Shown piece after piece: positions 1-8,722 of a DNA stretch of 64,000 bases (position 1 is its first letter; each line of letters starts with the position of its first letter). The stretch comes from Elusimicrobiota bacterium (GTDB lineage: Bacteria > Elusimicrobiota > Elusimicrobia > FEN-1173). The notes below the pieces were generated by a model. That model was not told where the DNA came from. It saw only the letters and a program-made list of their open reading frames with translations, and searched no databases. A program made the position numbers and the translations under genes. Where the stretch lies: NCBI GenBank assembly GCA_016721625.1, contig JADKHR010000001.1:620001-684000 (forward strand), in the 5' to 3' direction.

Positions 1-4
1 GGGA

Positions 5-2590
5 ATGCGGGAGTCGCGGATCGCTCGACGGATTTTGGGATCCAGCATGATTGAAGTGGTCTTGTTCATGTTTGTCGTTTCCGTTATTTTCCTCGTGGGC
101 GTGCAGGTGTTCCGCGGGGTGGGCATGGGCGTGGCGACTTCCAAAAACAAGACCCTCGCCGCCAACCAGGCTCAAAGCCACCTGGCAACGCTGGTGGCCA
201 CAGGATACGGCGAGATTTCAGCCAGTTCAGTCACCGCCGCCGTCCCCGGACTAACACCGGCCAAATACTACGACACCATCCAATATCCCCCCACCAGCAC
301 CAAGGTCGGCGCGGCCACGTTCACCCGCTACACCCTGGTCGAGAAAATGTCCCACGGGTCCAATGGCCAGCTGACCGCCCTGGCCGCCTCGGCCGCCGAC
401 GAGGGCTTGAAACGGATCACCGAACTGATCACCTGGCGGGACGGAAAAGATTTGCGTTCCGTGGAATTGAAAAACATCGTGGAATCCCCCCGGACCGACA
501 TCCGCCTCTGCGAGTTCCGGGGGGTCGTGAAAAGCACGAACAACGTGCCCCTGTCGGGCGCTTCGGTGATGGGTTCCTATTCCGACCAGCGGGCTTTCGC
601 GCCCACCGACAACACGGGGGCCTATACGATCCAGGTTCCCTCGGGCACCTATGTCGTCACGGCTTCCTATCCCGGGTACGAACCCCGGACGATAACCGGG
701 CTGAACCTGTCATTCCTCACCAGCCCGGTCACGGTGGACTTTTCGCTCAACCGCAGTCCCACGGGCGTGGTCCAAGGCTCTGTGTGGACCAACCCGAGCC
801 TCGTCATCAGCCAGGTGGTGGCGTCCACGGTGAACTCGTCCGGCTTTTCACAAGAATACGTGGAGGTCTATAACCCCACCACCTGGACCTGGACCATGCC
901 GGGAAACGTGGGGCTCATGTATCAACGACATGTGTCAGACGACCCTGTGGCGCTCCCCATCAGCATTAACTATTTAAGCAACTTCTTCGAAAACCGCAAA
1001 TTTTATTTGTTCGCCAACACGAGTCCCGTGGTGGTGGCGGGGATATCGAAAATCCCCGACGCGGTGTGGGACACCTCGGTGGGAAACCCCAACTACACGA
1101 ATTTCCCCATGTTTGCGGCCAACAAAAACATCATACCGACACAGGAGGATGGTTCAGGATCCAAACCGGGCGTCGGCGGTGTGGGCCTCTGCCAGGCCCC
1201 CTGCGTGGCCGGGGGACCCACCAAATGGGACCGGGTGGGCTGGGGAAGCGGCGGGGATGACCCCACCATCGTTGAGGGCATCCGCATTGAAGGCAGACCC
1301 TCACCAGGGACCTCCTATAGTCGGATATCCAGCACCTCGGGGGTGAGCAACGTGGACGGTCCCGCCTACGATATGGATGACAATTCGGCGGATTTCGTGG
1401 TATCCACCTTCGTGGCCGCCCCGCCGCGCAATATGTTAACAGCGGACACGATGCCCCGGACGGGGGTTCCCCCCACCGGGGCCTATGTGTGGACCAACGA
1501 CCCTTTGGGTTACCCTACGCCGGCGGGCACGGTTTGGTGGATCAGCGGATCCGCGTCCCGGAAAACCTCGCAATTCACCCTCACCGTCACCACCGCGCCC
1601 CAAATGGTGGCGGTCAGCGCCGGCGCATTCGGAAAATCCTACGACCCGAGTTCCTTCATTAGCCCCACCAGCACGGGCCCCACGACAATCAACGTTTCAG
1701 CGCGGGAAACCAACCGTTGGGCCATACTTCAAGGCACGGTGAAGGACAACTTGGGATTCCCCATCGCCGGGCTCCCCGTGGTGGAGGGAATGCCCTCTGC
1801 GCCGGGCCCCACGGACATGACCGGTCTAAAACTGACCCGAGCCGACGGAACGATCACCGTTGGAACCATGGACGCCGGATTCCGCGCCACCATCAATCAA
1901 GGGGCGGCCATCAACCGCAAATATGCGTCCTCCCAGTTTATCCCGGTGGGTTGCAGTGTGGGAGCCGTGTGCGCCCCCCCCCTCGTCCTTTTGCCTTGCC
2001 AAGCGACGGTGCGAGGACAAACACTCACATCCGGGGGGTCTCCTCTTTCCGGCCAATCTGTGATTATAAATCCGGGGAACAAAAGTGTCATTTCGGATTC
2101 CAACGGGTATTACAACGCTACGGTTACGGAAGGGGTCAACACCTTGACGTCCTATGCGCCTATCGGATATATCCCGCCAAATGACCAAAGCGTTACCGTT
2201 CAAGCCACCGATGCGGGGGCGACCCTCGCCGCGCCGCCGTTGGTATTCACGAGCGACGTCCGAACCATGACCGGAAAGGTCACACGCGGCGGCGTCCCTC
2301 TAAAAACAGGCGCGATCGTCATCCTGAATAAGAATAGCATTCTGCCGGCTGTTTGGGCCCCCGGATATGCCCCTGATCTCGGTAGCATGCACGAATATTC
2401 TGCCACCCGATCCGAAACCGATGGGACCTACCAACTAAATCTTAAAGTGAATTCATGGGCACTGGATAAAGGAAACCTGTATGCGTACGAAACCCATGTC
2501 GAAAACGGAAGCGTTGTCACCAACCGAACCGTCGTATCGGGCATTAACATCAGCTCGAATTCAGTCCCGACGGTCGACCTGAATTTTTAG
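5..2590 (+). CDS. Prepilin-like surface protein with carboxypeptidase-regulatory-like modules
   Basis: The N-terminus carries a type IV prepilin-like signal: basic residues, then ILGSSMIEVV and a hydrophobic helix to about residue 38. Cleavage after Gly12 would leave Glu17 at position +5, as in pilins. The rest is extracellular in character, rich in Thr, Ser, Pro and Gly. Regions near residues 166-235, 573-650, 667-735 and 752-830 look like CarboxypepD_reg/CNA-B-type beta sandwiches (G-x-V...PL.GA.V...T...G.Y). Residues about 260-420 resemble a lamin-tail-like domain (QEYVEVYNP). At 861 residues it is far longer than a normal minor pilin, so it may be a tip adhesin or a large pseudopilin. It is followed within 10 bases by another pilus-type gene. 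The ATG is 5 bases from the window edge, so an earlier start cannot be excluded. Family confident, role inferred. Confidence 0.75.
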   Translation: MRESRIARRILGSSMIEVVLFMFVVSVIFLVGVQVFRGVGMGVATSKNKTLAANQAQSHLATLVATGYGEISASSVTAAVPGLTPAKYYDTIQYPPTSTKVGAATFTRYTLVEKMSHGSNGQLTALAASAADEGLKRITELITWRDGKDLRSVELKNIVESPRTDIRLCEFRGVVKSTNNVPLSGASVMGSYSDQRAFAPTDNTGAYTIQVPSGTYVVTASYPGYEPRTITGLNLSFLTSPVTVDFSLNRSPTGVVQGSVWTNPSLVISQVVASTVNSSGFSQEYVEVYNPTTWTWTMPGNVGLMYQRHVSDDPVALPISINYLSNFFENRKFYLFANTSPVVVAGISKIPDAVWDTSVGNPNYTNFPMFAANKNIIPTQEDGSGSKPGVGGVGLCQAPCVAGGPTKWDRVGWGSGGDDPTIVEGIRIEGRPSPGTSYSRISSTSGVSNVDGPAYDMDDNSADFVVSTFVAAPPRNMLTADTMPRTGVPPTGAYVWTNDPLGYPTPAGTVWWISGSASRKTSQFTLTVTTAPQMVAVSAGAFGKSYDPSSFISPTSTGPTTINVSARETNRWAILQGTVKDNLGFPIAGLPVVEGMPSAPGPTDMTGLKLTRADGTITVGTMDAGFRATINQGAAINRKYASSQFIPVGCSVGAVCAPPLVLLPCQATVRGQTLTSGGSPLSGQSVIINPGNKSVISDSNGYYNATVTEGVNTLTSYAPIGYIPPNDQSVTVQATDAGATLAAPPLVFTSDVRTMTGKVTRGGVPLKTGAIVILNKNSILPAVWAPGYAPDLGSMHEYSATRSETDGTYQLNLKVNSWALDKGNLYAYETHVENGSVVTNRTVVSGINISSNSVPTVDLNF

Positions 2591-2599
2591 GGGATTCCC

Positions 2600-3976
2600 A
2601 TGAACCGTTTTAAAGAACTTTGCGCTCCCCGCGGGCAGATCATGATCCTGGCCGTGGGAATCGTGTTGGTGCTGGCCATCTTGACGCCTCTCATGGTTCA
2701 CCTGGTTCAGAGAGAGAGCGCCTGGAGCGTCAAAAGCGTCCGCCAGCTCAAAACATCCTCCCTGGCCCAGGCCGCGCTTCAAAAAGCGGAATGGCGGATG
2801 TCCACCAGCACCGAGTTCTACGCTCAGGCGTCCAGCGGAACCGTGATCCCGGGGTATAACAACGACCAAGTTTTTACCGATATCGACGAAGGCGAATACA
2901 AGGTCCGCCTAACGACGGGCCCCCTCGCCGACCAGTTCACCATGCTGGTCACCGCGCGGGACAAATCCACCAACGAGGTTCAAGGAATTCAAGCCGTCTA
3001 CTGGAACTCGGGCGTTCAAGGCGCCTTTTACAATAATGGGACGTGCAATGTCAACTCGGACATGATCGTCCATTGGGCGCCCGTTCGCCGGAAGGGAACA
3101 ATGAACGTCAGCTCTGCCAGCCCGTACGGCGCTCGTCATTTCCCCCGAAAAATTTCGGACTCTCAGATTTCGGTGGTTCCCGGGACGATATATAATAAAC
3201 TGAACCCCACCGACAACGTAGAGTTTTGGATTCTTCCCACAAGCGTCGGGCCAGACCCGGTCCCGGATTTCAATTACTACAAAGACAAAGCCATGAAATC
3301 CGTCGTTCCCACCAGGACGGCCAACGGGAAAATGTTTGCCACCATTAACGGAATCGCCGAGGCCAACCCGGTGGGCTCCGGCCTTTTCCTGAAATCCCGG
3401 AACCTGGGCTTTACCACCGTTGGAGCCTATTTCGGTGTTAATTATCAGTTTCAAGACCCCTCCGCGGTATTGCTCTTCGAAAACGATATGACCGGGGCGC
3501 AAACAACGGTGAATGCCCCCATTGTTTTCAGTTCTTATACTTTTATCGACGTTGAGGCGGTGATCAATAGATGGAACGGAGCCAACAGCCGACTCTCCAT
3601 TTCCAGCCTCGGGGCCGGGGTCGTACAGGCGACCATTCCCGCCAGCGCCAATTTGGAGTACCAACATCCCACCGCCCAAACGGTTTGGACCGCGGGCGGG
3701 GTCAACAGCATGCAAGTCAAATGGATGAACCCGACCCGATGCTGTTACCCCATCGGCAACGTGAGCGTTCGAGCCTTCATGTATTCAGCCGCGGGGTTCG
3801 ACGTTATTTCCGGAAGGCCCGTCGTGGTCGGAGCCATGTCGTCGCCCTCTTACGTGGGAGCCCCTGCCGGGGCGCACGGACCCACCATTTATTTCGATGA
3901 GGCAAGAATGAAAAATGTTAGGATCAACAACACCGCCACCCGGATTTCCGGAAAAGAGATCAGCGTCCAATGGTGA
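2600..3976 (+). CDS. PilX-like minor pilin/pilus assembly protein
   Basis: 458 residues. Residues about 11-34 form one hydrophobic helix after a short basic stretch (RGQIMILAVGIVLVLAIL), followed by an amphipathic Gln/Ala/Lys-rich helix. That is the usual start of PilX/GspK-like proteins, which lack the classical GFTLIE signal. The remainder is a non-repetitive, beta-rich, probably extracellular domain that I do not recognise. The gene lies between two genes with prepilin signals, 9 bases after the first and overlapping the next by 7 bases, so the three look co-translated. A role in assembling or capping a pilus or type II secretion pseudopilus is inferred from position and N-terminus only. 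Confidence 0.65.
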   Translation: MNRFKELCAPRGQIMILAVGIVLVLAILTPLMVHLVQRESAWSVKSVRQLKTSSLAQAALQKAEWRMSTSTEFYAQASSGTVIPGYNNDQVFTDIDEGEYKVRLTTGPLADQFTMLVTARDKSTNEVQGIQAVYWNSGVQGAFYNNGTCNVNSDMIVHWAPVRRKGTMNVSSASPYGARHFPRKISDSQISVVPGTIYNKLNPTDNVEFWILPTSVGPDPVPDFNYYKDKAMKSVVPTRTANGKMFATINGIAEANPVGSGLFLKSRNLGFTTVGAYFGVNYQFQDPSAVLLFENDMTGAQTTVNAPIVFSSYTFIDVEAVINRWNGANSRLSISSLGAGVVQATIPASANLEYQHPTAQTVWTAGGVNSMQVKWMNPTRCCYPIGNVSVRAFMYSAAGFDVISGRPVVVGAMSSPSYVGAPAGAHGPTIYFDEARMKNVRINNTATRISGKEISVQW

Positions 3977-4494
3977 AACGCCGGTGGGGGCGACCGGCAC
4001 GAGCCTCCGGGCAACGGGGGTTGACATTAACGGAGCTGTTGGTGGTGGCGGCCATCATGGGGTTGGGCGCCGCGGTTGTTCCAAAAATGATGATCGACCT
4101 GGTCCGGTTCACCAACCGCAACACCACCCAAATCGAAGTTCAGCGCGAAGCCCGCATTGCCATGGACGAAATCATCCGGTTACTCCGTATGGCCAGAATT
4201 GGGACCACTAGTATCCTAAGCCCCGTGGGCCAGCCCCCCTTTTCCAAAATCACGTTTATAGCGGGGGACGACATCATGTATGTCATCAGACAAACCGGTT
4301 CCCAACTCCTCATCGGCCCCGAAACGGGAACGAAAAGGGTCTATTCCAACAACCTTGTCTGGTGCAGTTTCATCAATTCGAAAGGGACTGATTTTAGATC
4401 TATAACTGTTTCCATCCAACTCTCCAAGGCCACCATCAAACCCCTCTCGGATTCCGAGATATCAGTTACGGAAACCATCACTCCATTAAACTGA
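3970..4494 (+). CDS. Type IV prepilin-like protein (PilW/GspJ-like)
   Basis: 174 residues. A basic leader is followed by QRGLTLTELLVVAAIMGLGA, a textbook prepilin cleavage site (G^LTLTE, Glu at +5) and hydrophobic helix. The next part (ARIAMDEIIRLLRMARIG) resembles the region after the N-terminal helix in PilW/GspJ-type minor pilins. The globular part is short and ends in beta-rich sequence. The start overlaps the stop of the preceding gene. The 3' end overlaps, tail to tail, the last 17 bases of the small lipoprotein gene on the other strand. This closes the only + strand gene run of the window. Confidence 0.75.
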   Translation: MVKRRWGRPARASGQRGLTLTELLVVAAIMGLGAAVVPKMMIDLVRFTNRNTTQIEVQREARIAMDEIIRLLRMARIGTTSILSPVGQPPFSKITFIAGDDIMYVIRQTGSQLLIGPETGTKRVYSNNLVWCSFINSKGTDFRSITVSIQLSKATIKPLSDSEISVTETITPLN

Positions 4495-4732
4495 AGAGGT
4501 TCTCGGCGGCCAGCGCGTCTTCCGAAAACACGATGGTCGCCTTGAACCGTTTTTTTTCATCCACGGCTCGGGTGAGGCTGGCCCACCGTTCGCCTTTCCC
4601 CGCCGCCCAAGATCGGGTTTCAATGCCGCCCTCTGTAAAAACCTGCCCAGAAGAAGGCGACGCGGACGCCGCCGCGAGGGTGCACCCCACCAACAAACAA
4701 CTGAGCACGCTCAACCGAACGCGCAAACTCAC
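4478..4732 (-). CDS. Small putative lipoprotein
   Basis: 84 residues if it starts at the GTG at 4732, which overlaps the stop of the upstream methyltransferase gene as GTGA, the coupling used throughout this strand. The protein begins with a basic n-region and a hydrophobic stretch ending in LSCLLVGC, a plausible lipobox with lipidated Cys17. A compact mature part of about 65 residues follows (VDEKKRFKATIVFSEDALAA). I do not recognise a family. A longer in-frame ORF starts at 4831, but it would bury the signal sequence and overlap the neighbour by about 100 bases, so I prefer the short form. The 3' end overlaps the convergent pilin gene by 17 bases. Confidence 0.55.
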   Translation of the reverse strand: MSLRVRLSVLSCLLVGCTLAAASASPSSGQVFTEGGIETRSWAAGKGERWASLTRAVDEKKRFKATIVFSEDALAAENLFSLME

Positions 4733-5379
4733 GGGCGCCGCCCCGCGCCGACCGGCCCCGTTGGATCCAGGGAAACCTTTCCGAGGCGCGCCACGCCGAA
4801 AACAAAATCCCCCCCCTTGCGCTCCGTCCAAACGGTTCCCAGACGAAACCCGCGCCGCTCCAGCGCCGCGCGAAACTCTTGGCTGGTAAACCGGTTTTCT
4901 TTGGGATGGTCAAACAGGACCCGGTACGGCCAGCGGTTCAGCCATGGACGGGTGACTTCTTCAAAATAAAAGGCCCCGCCGGGTTTCAGCACTCGCCGGA
5001 TTTCCTCGAGGGCGAGATCCCAGTCCGGGACATGGTGCAAGGCGGCGAAATCGAAGACCGCGTCGAACTTTCCATCCGGAAAGTGAATGGCCGTGGCATC
5101 GCCTTCTTCCAGCGTGACCCGGTTTGGATCCCAACCGGCGAAACGTTGCCTGGCCCGCCGCACCATATCCGGATCTAAATCGAAAGCGTGAACGGACTTC
5201 GCTCCGAAGAGGGTCAGGATCAGTTCCGTCCCGACGCCGCGCCCGCACCCCACCTCGAGGACGTCTCCCCCCTTCACCGGCCCTCCCAAACGCAGAAGAA
5301 TCGGAGCTTCCACCCACCGCTGAAAAGCCGCGCGCACCCCGCTGTTCATCATCATTTTTTCAATTCGGTTCATTTTCAT
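4729..5379 (-). CDS. Class I SAM-dependent methyltransferase
   Basis: 216 residues from the ATG at 5379, which overlaps the upstream stop as ATGA; a longer ORF to 5439 would run into the previous gene. Motif I is clear (DVLEVGCGRGVG, about residues 38-49), followed by an acidic strand-2 end (HAFDLDPDMV), EEGDATAIHFPDGKFD and the post-motif FAALHHVPD...EEIRRVLKPGG. This is the ubiquinone/menaquinone-type Methyltransf_11 fold. The substrate cannot be read from sequence. The gene directly follows a dehydrogenase-methyltransferase fusion, so the two may modify the same lipid or secondary metabolite; that is inference. Confidence 0.8.
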   Translation of the reverse strand: MKMNRIEKMMMNSGVRAAFQRWVEAPILLRLGGPVKGGDVLEVGCGRGVGTELILTLFGAKSVHAFDLDPDMVRRARQRFAGWDPNRVTLEEGDATAIHFPDGKFDAVFDFAALHHVPDWDLALEEIRRVLKPGGAFYFEEVTRPWLNRWPYRVLFDHPKENRFTSQEFRAALERRGFRLGTVWTERKGGDFVFGVARLGKVSLDPTGPVGAGRRP

Positions 5380-7118
5380 TGGGGTTTCCCCGTGGGACGA
5401 CGCAAAATTAACGCCGGTTCTTCCGCGCTCGGAAACCAATAGCCGAAAAAAGCAAAAAAGAGGAGGGGGGGGGTTTTAAAAAAAATCCAGGGGGACCGAT
5501 TCGCAATGACCGCGTTGAGGTTGTGTCCCAGGGTTCGGCTGTATTCGTCGAACACACGATAATTGCAGAAGGGGACCAGCGTGTCCAAATAGGACCGTCG
5601 ATACCGAGCGACCCGATCAAACCCGGTTTCCTCCCCCAGACGGTCCAATCCCGCTCCGGTTAAAAGCACCCGGTGAAATGGCTGGTGAAGGGCGGTGGTG
5701 GAGCGTTCCAGTCGATCGACCGCGATCGGCGCTGAATCGGGAGTTCCGATATAAAAAAGGCCGCCCGGTTTCACAAAAGAACTGGCGCGCCGAAGAGCCG
5801 CGCGCGGATCGGGAACATGCTCAATGACATCATTAAACACCACACAATCAAAAAGTCCCTCGGGTTCGGTGGCGAACGCGGGAAGGAAAGGGTCGTATCC
5901 GACGCAGGCGCCCCACCCTTTCAATTTCAGGAAGTCCAGAAATCGTCCGTTTCCGCAACCGTAGTCCAACACACGGTGTTCCTTTTTCAACCCAGCCCGC
6001 CGAAGGCGCCGCAACAGATTCCCCATACTGACCCGGGCAAATCCATCGAGAGAAAGCCCGTTCAACGGATAATCGCGGTAAATGTCGGCGAAATCCACCG
6101 GGTCGATGCTGTGAACCGTTCCACACGCCGGGCACTTCCATATTCGGAACCAGGTTTCCTTAAACCGTTCGGTATTGCCCCTGACGCGACCGATTTGATT
6201 CCCGGGAGGTGGGTCCGCGCGGAACCCACAGAGGGAACACTCCGCGGCCCCTGCGGGCGGGGTTTCATCACCGGATCTTTCGGCGGCCGTTGGGGAGAAA
6301 ATTTTTCTGCCGACGCGAACCAGAAATTGGACCGGCACGAAGGCCGCTAATCGGCCTATCCAAACATCTTTCCATCGGGTATAAACCAGGGGCGCCCCGC
6401 GGGCCAAACCCTGAAGGGAAACGGCCACGACGGTTTCCGGTTTTTGACGGGGATTTCCGTTCTCAATATTGGCCAAGACGCGCGTGGAAAAACCCGCCCG
6501 CGCGTTCATGTTTGTTTCAATAACCCCCGGCAGAAGAGTTTGCACCAAAATTCCTTGGGATTCCCACTCGCTGTGCAAACCCAATCCAAAACTCTTGAGA
6601 AAAGCCTTGCTGGCGGTATAATTGACCATAAAAGGAGTAACGAAATGCGCCCCCGTGGAGGCCACCATGACGATCGCACTCGTGGGAAACGAGGAGAGAT
6701 CCTTATGAAGGAGATAACAGAGTTGAACGATGGTCGTGATATTTAGTTGAACGGTCCCCAGGAGGGTTTCCGGAGAGGTCCCTTCCAGCGGTCCCCATTG
6801 AACACGGGCCGCGTTATTAATCAAAAGGCGAACGCGAATGCCACGGGATCTGATGGCGCCAACCAGTTCCTCGGCCGCCCCTGCGAAGGAGAGGTCCCGG
6901 GCCAAGACCAGGGTCTTGATTCCCGCGCCCTGTTCGAGTTCCGCCGCCAAGGACAGAAGGCGCGTTTCGTTCCGCGCCACGAGGACCAAAGAAAGACCCC
7001 CTTTCGCCAACTCCCTGGCAAACGCCATCCCCAACCCCTCGGAGGCCCCCGTGACAAGAGCCCAGTCCCCACGCCAAGAACGGATATCCACACCTCCCGA
7101 CGCGGTTTGTCTCAGCAT
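5376..7118 (-). CDS. Fused short-chain dehydrogenase and zinc-ribbon SAM methyltransferase
   Basis: 580 residues, two enzymes in one frame. Residues 1-270 are a classical short-chain dehydrogenase/reductase: TGASEGLG at 23-30 for NAD(P), NNA at 101-103, catalytic Ser154 and Tyr167-x3-Lys171. Residues about 290-340 carry two CxxC pairs (Cys294/297 and Cys329/332), a zinc-ribbon-like knuckle often found before family-11/23 methyltransferases. Residues about 340-560 form a methyltransferase with motif I VLDYGCGNGRF at 383-393 and FNDVIEHVPDP. The C-terminal end is hydrophobic and may touch the membrane. The start lies two bases after the TPR gene stop and the end overlaps the next methyltransferase gene. 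Both activities are confident, substrates unknown. I see no sign that an indel created the fusion. Confidence 0.8.
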   Translation of the reverse strand: MLRQTASGGVDIRSWRGDWALVTGASEGLGMAFARELAKGGLSLVLVARNETRLLSLAAELEQGAGIKTLVLARDLSFAGAAEELVGAIRSRGIRVRLLINNAARVQWGPLEGTSPETLLGTVQLNITTIVQLCYLLHKDLSSFPTSAIVMVASTGAHFVTPFMVNYTASKAFLKSFGLGLHSEWESQGILVQTLLPGVIETNMNARAGFSTRVLANIENGNPRQKPETVVAVSLQGLARGAPLVYTRWKDVWIGRLAAFVPVQFLVRVGRKIFSPTAAERSGDETPPAGAAECSLCGFRADPPPGNQIGRVRGNTERFKETWFRIWKCPACGTVHSIDPVDFADIYRDYPLNGLSLDGFARVSMGNLLRRLRRAGLKKEHRVLDYGCGNGRFLDFLKLKGWGACVGYDPFLPAFATEPEGLFDCVVFNDVIEHVPDPRAALRRASSFVKPGGLFYIGTPDSAPIAVDRLERSTTALHQPFHRVLLTGAGLDRLGEETGFDRVARYRRSYLDTLVPFCNYRVFDEYSRTLGHNLNAVIANRSPWIFFKTPPLLFFAFFGYWFPSAEEPALILRRPTGKPQ

Positions 7119-7120
7119 GA

Positions 7121-7633
7121 TCAGTTTTTCCCCATTTCTTCTTTCAACCGTTCCAGGGCCTTGGCCGCTTTTTTGTCGTCCGGGTTGGCCCGCAGGGCTT
7201 GTTCGAATAGGCTCTTGCCTGATTCTAACTCTTTGGCGGAGTAGGCCGCCATGCCCTTCTCGTAGAATCGCTGGGAGTCCTCTTTGGCGCGTTGCTTTCC
7301 GGCGGTTTCCAAAAGAGAGATCCGGGTTTCGCTGTCTTTATAGGTTTTCAACCCTTGCGCGGACATCCGATACAGGTCGATGGCGGTTTGCCGATTTCCC
7401 TTGCGTTGGGCCTCGGCCGCGGCGGCGTAGGCCTCTTCCCGGCCGTGGGCCATGGCGCTGGTCGAGGCCGGGTCCGCCGACGATAAGTCCAACACTTTCC
7501 CCCAGGCCTGGATGGCGGGCCGCCAATCCTTGTCCGCCGTGAGTTGGCGCGCCCGGGCCCGCCGACGGGATGCCCAATCGGCCCCGAATCTTTCCAGGGG
7601 GTGGTCAACCAAATCCTCGGAGTCTCGCAACAC
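7121..7633 (-). CDS. TPR-repeat protein, start uncertain, possibly truncated
   Basis: The C-terminal 140 residues contain TPR-like helical pairs (AIDLYRMSAQG, GKSLFEQALRANPDDKKAAK). No signal peptide or membrane segment is visible. The start is unclear: the frame is open up to a TTG at 7759, directly after the tRNA-Met terminator, but its first 40 residues look non-coding. The GTG at 7633, just before LRDSEDLV, is my choice and gives about 170 residues. The abrupt beginning next to a tRNA suggests the 5' part of a longer TPR gene may have been lost. It is probably transcribed with the downstream dehydrogenase-methyltransferase gene, two bases away. Confidence 0.55.
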   Translation of the reverse strand: MLRDSEDLVDHPLERFGADWASRRRARARQLTADKDWRPAIQAWGKVLDLSSADPASTSAMAHGREEAYAAAAEAQRKGNRQTAIDLYRMSAQGLKTYKDSETRISLLETAGKQRAKEDSQRFYEKGMAAYSAKELESGKSLFEQALRANPDDKKAAKALERLKEEMGKN

Positions 7634-7760
7634 CAGGCCTTCACCGTCGTGAGTGCAGAGGACGCTCCTGTGACAAAAGAGCTTCTCCCCACCAACGGCG
7701 AATAGCCCCTCTCGCCCCAGAGGAAAAGCGTCGGAAGCTTCGCGCTTTCCCGCCCCCAAT

Positions 7761-7789
7761 AAAAAACCCGCCTCAAAAAGGAAGCGGGT
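7761..7789 (-). terminator. Rho-independent terminator after tRNA-Met
   Basis: Read on the - strand, ACCCGC and GCGGGT form a 6-bp stem, partly extended by TTCC/GAG, and the right arm is followed by TTTTTT. It lies 19 bases past the tRNA 3' end. The + strand also reads into a short A/T run, so it could work in both directions. Confidence 0.75.
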
Positions 7790-7807
7790 GCTTTAAAAAA
7801 ATAAAAG

Positions 7808-7881
7808 TAGCGGGGGAGAGAATTGAACTCTCGACCTCACGCTTATGAAGCGTGCGCTCTAACCAGCTGAGCTACCCCGCC
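7808..7881 (-). tRNA. tRNA-Met (CAT), elongator type
   Basis: 74 nt. The acceptor GGCGGGG pairs with CCCCGCT (one G-U at the end), discriminator A. The D arm is GCTC...GAGC, the anticodon stem ACGCT/AGCGT with loop TTCATAA, and the T arm has loop TTCAATT between GAGAG and CTCTC. The anticodon CAT is at 7845-7847. The initiator hallmarks (unpaired 1-72, three G-C pairs in the anticodon stem) are absent, so it is elongator Met; a CAT-reading tRNA-Ile2 is the less likely alternative. CCA is not encoded. Confidence 0.9.
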
Positions 7882-7887
7882 ATTCCT

Positions 7888-7899
7888 CTCATTTTAGCA
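7888..7899 (-). promoter_or_regulatory. Possible extended -10 promoter for tRNA-Met
   Basis: The - strand reads TGCTAAAAT, an extended -10 (TGn plus TAAAAT, 5/6), about 10 bases upstream of the tRNA 5' end. No convincing -35 lies 16-18 bases further up. Low confidence. Confidence 0.35.
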
Positions 7900-7933
7900 A
7901 TTTGTTGAAATGTTCGGGGAAAAACCGGGGGCG

Positions 7934-8722
7934 TCAGCCCGACATGCGGACGAGTTGGCCGTTGGCGCGGCCGCGTTCCAGCATGCGGAGACAAAACCAG
8001 CTGAAGAAAAGCGTGAAGAGGACGTTCAGACCCAGGGCGGCCCAAAAGGACGTCCACGGAAAAAGGCCGGTGTCGATGACGGTTCGCATGGCTTCCAGGA
8101 CGTGGGTGCTGGGGAGCGCCAAGACGACGGGTTTCAACCAGGCGGGATACACCGAAACGGGATAAAAAATGGCGGAGAAAGGCTGGATTAAAAAGGGCAC
8201 GCCCCAGATCAAGGCCTCGGCCGAGTGGCCCCATCGGAGCAGGAGGCCCGTGGTGAAAAGGCCCATGGCGTAACCGAACAGGAGCAAATTGGCGGCGATG
8301 GGAATAAAATAGAAGCCCAGCGCGGTCACGTTGAAGGCGTAAAAGAGGGCGGCCAGGACCAACAGGATGACCACGATGATCCCCGTTTTGATCAATCCGT
8401 AAATGTAGGCGCCGATGACCCATTCCCGGGTGCGGAGAGGCGAGATCAAAAGGTTCAACACGTTACGGGTCCAGAGTTCCTCCATGAACGCCAGGCTGAG
8501 GGCCTGTTGGGACCGGTAAAGAATGTCCCAAAAAACCAGGGCGTTAATCAGCGTGATCATCAGCCGTCCGTTGGCGTCCAGGTTGGTGCGCCGAAGATAC
8601 ATGGTGAAAAAACCCCAGACGAACAGTTCCATGACCGGCCAAAAAAAGAGGTCCAGGAGCCGGGCGGGGCTTTTCAGATGGATCAGGACATAACGGCGCA
8701 CCACCGTTAAAATTCGGCTCAT
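7934..8722 (-). CDS. ABC-2 type exporter permease
   Basis: 262 residues with about six hydrophobic segments (for example LLDLFFWPVMELFVWGFFTM, GIIVVILLVLAALFYAFNV, LNVLFTLFFSWFCL), the ABC2_membrane layout. The end of the second half carries the usual P-F-L-I-Q-P-F-S-A-I-F-Y-P stretch near the last periplasmic turn. The start overlaps the stop of the ATPase gene by 4 bases, so the pair forms one half-size exporter of the drug/polysaccharide/antibiotic-resistance class. The substrate is not evident. The next - strand feature is tRNA-Met, about 50 bases on. Confidence 0.85.
   Translation of the reverse strand: MSRILTVVRRYVLIHLKSPARLLDLFFWPVMELFVWGFFTMYLRRTNLDANGRLMITLINALVFWDILYRSQQALSLAFMEELWTRNVLNLLISPLRTREWVIGAYIYGLIKTGIIVVILLVLAALFYAFNVTALGFYFIPIAANLLLFGYAMGLFTTGLLLRWGHSAEALIWGVPFLIQPFSAIFYPVSVYPAWLKPVVLALPSTHVLEAMRTVIDTGLFPWTSFWAALGLNVLFTLFFSWFCLRMLERGRANGQLVRMSG

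Noticed and set aside
7348..7776. Alternative frame as the true 5' end of the TPR gene near tRNA-Met
   Set aside because: The translation is Pro/Arg/Trp-rich without TPR pattern and starts inside the terminator.
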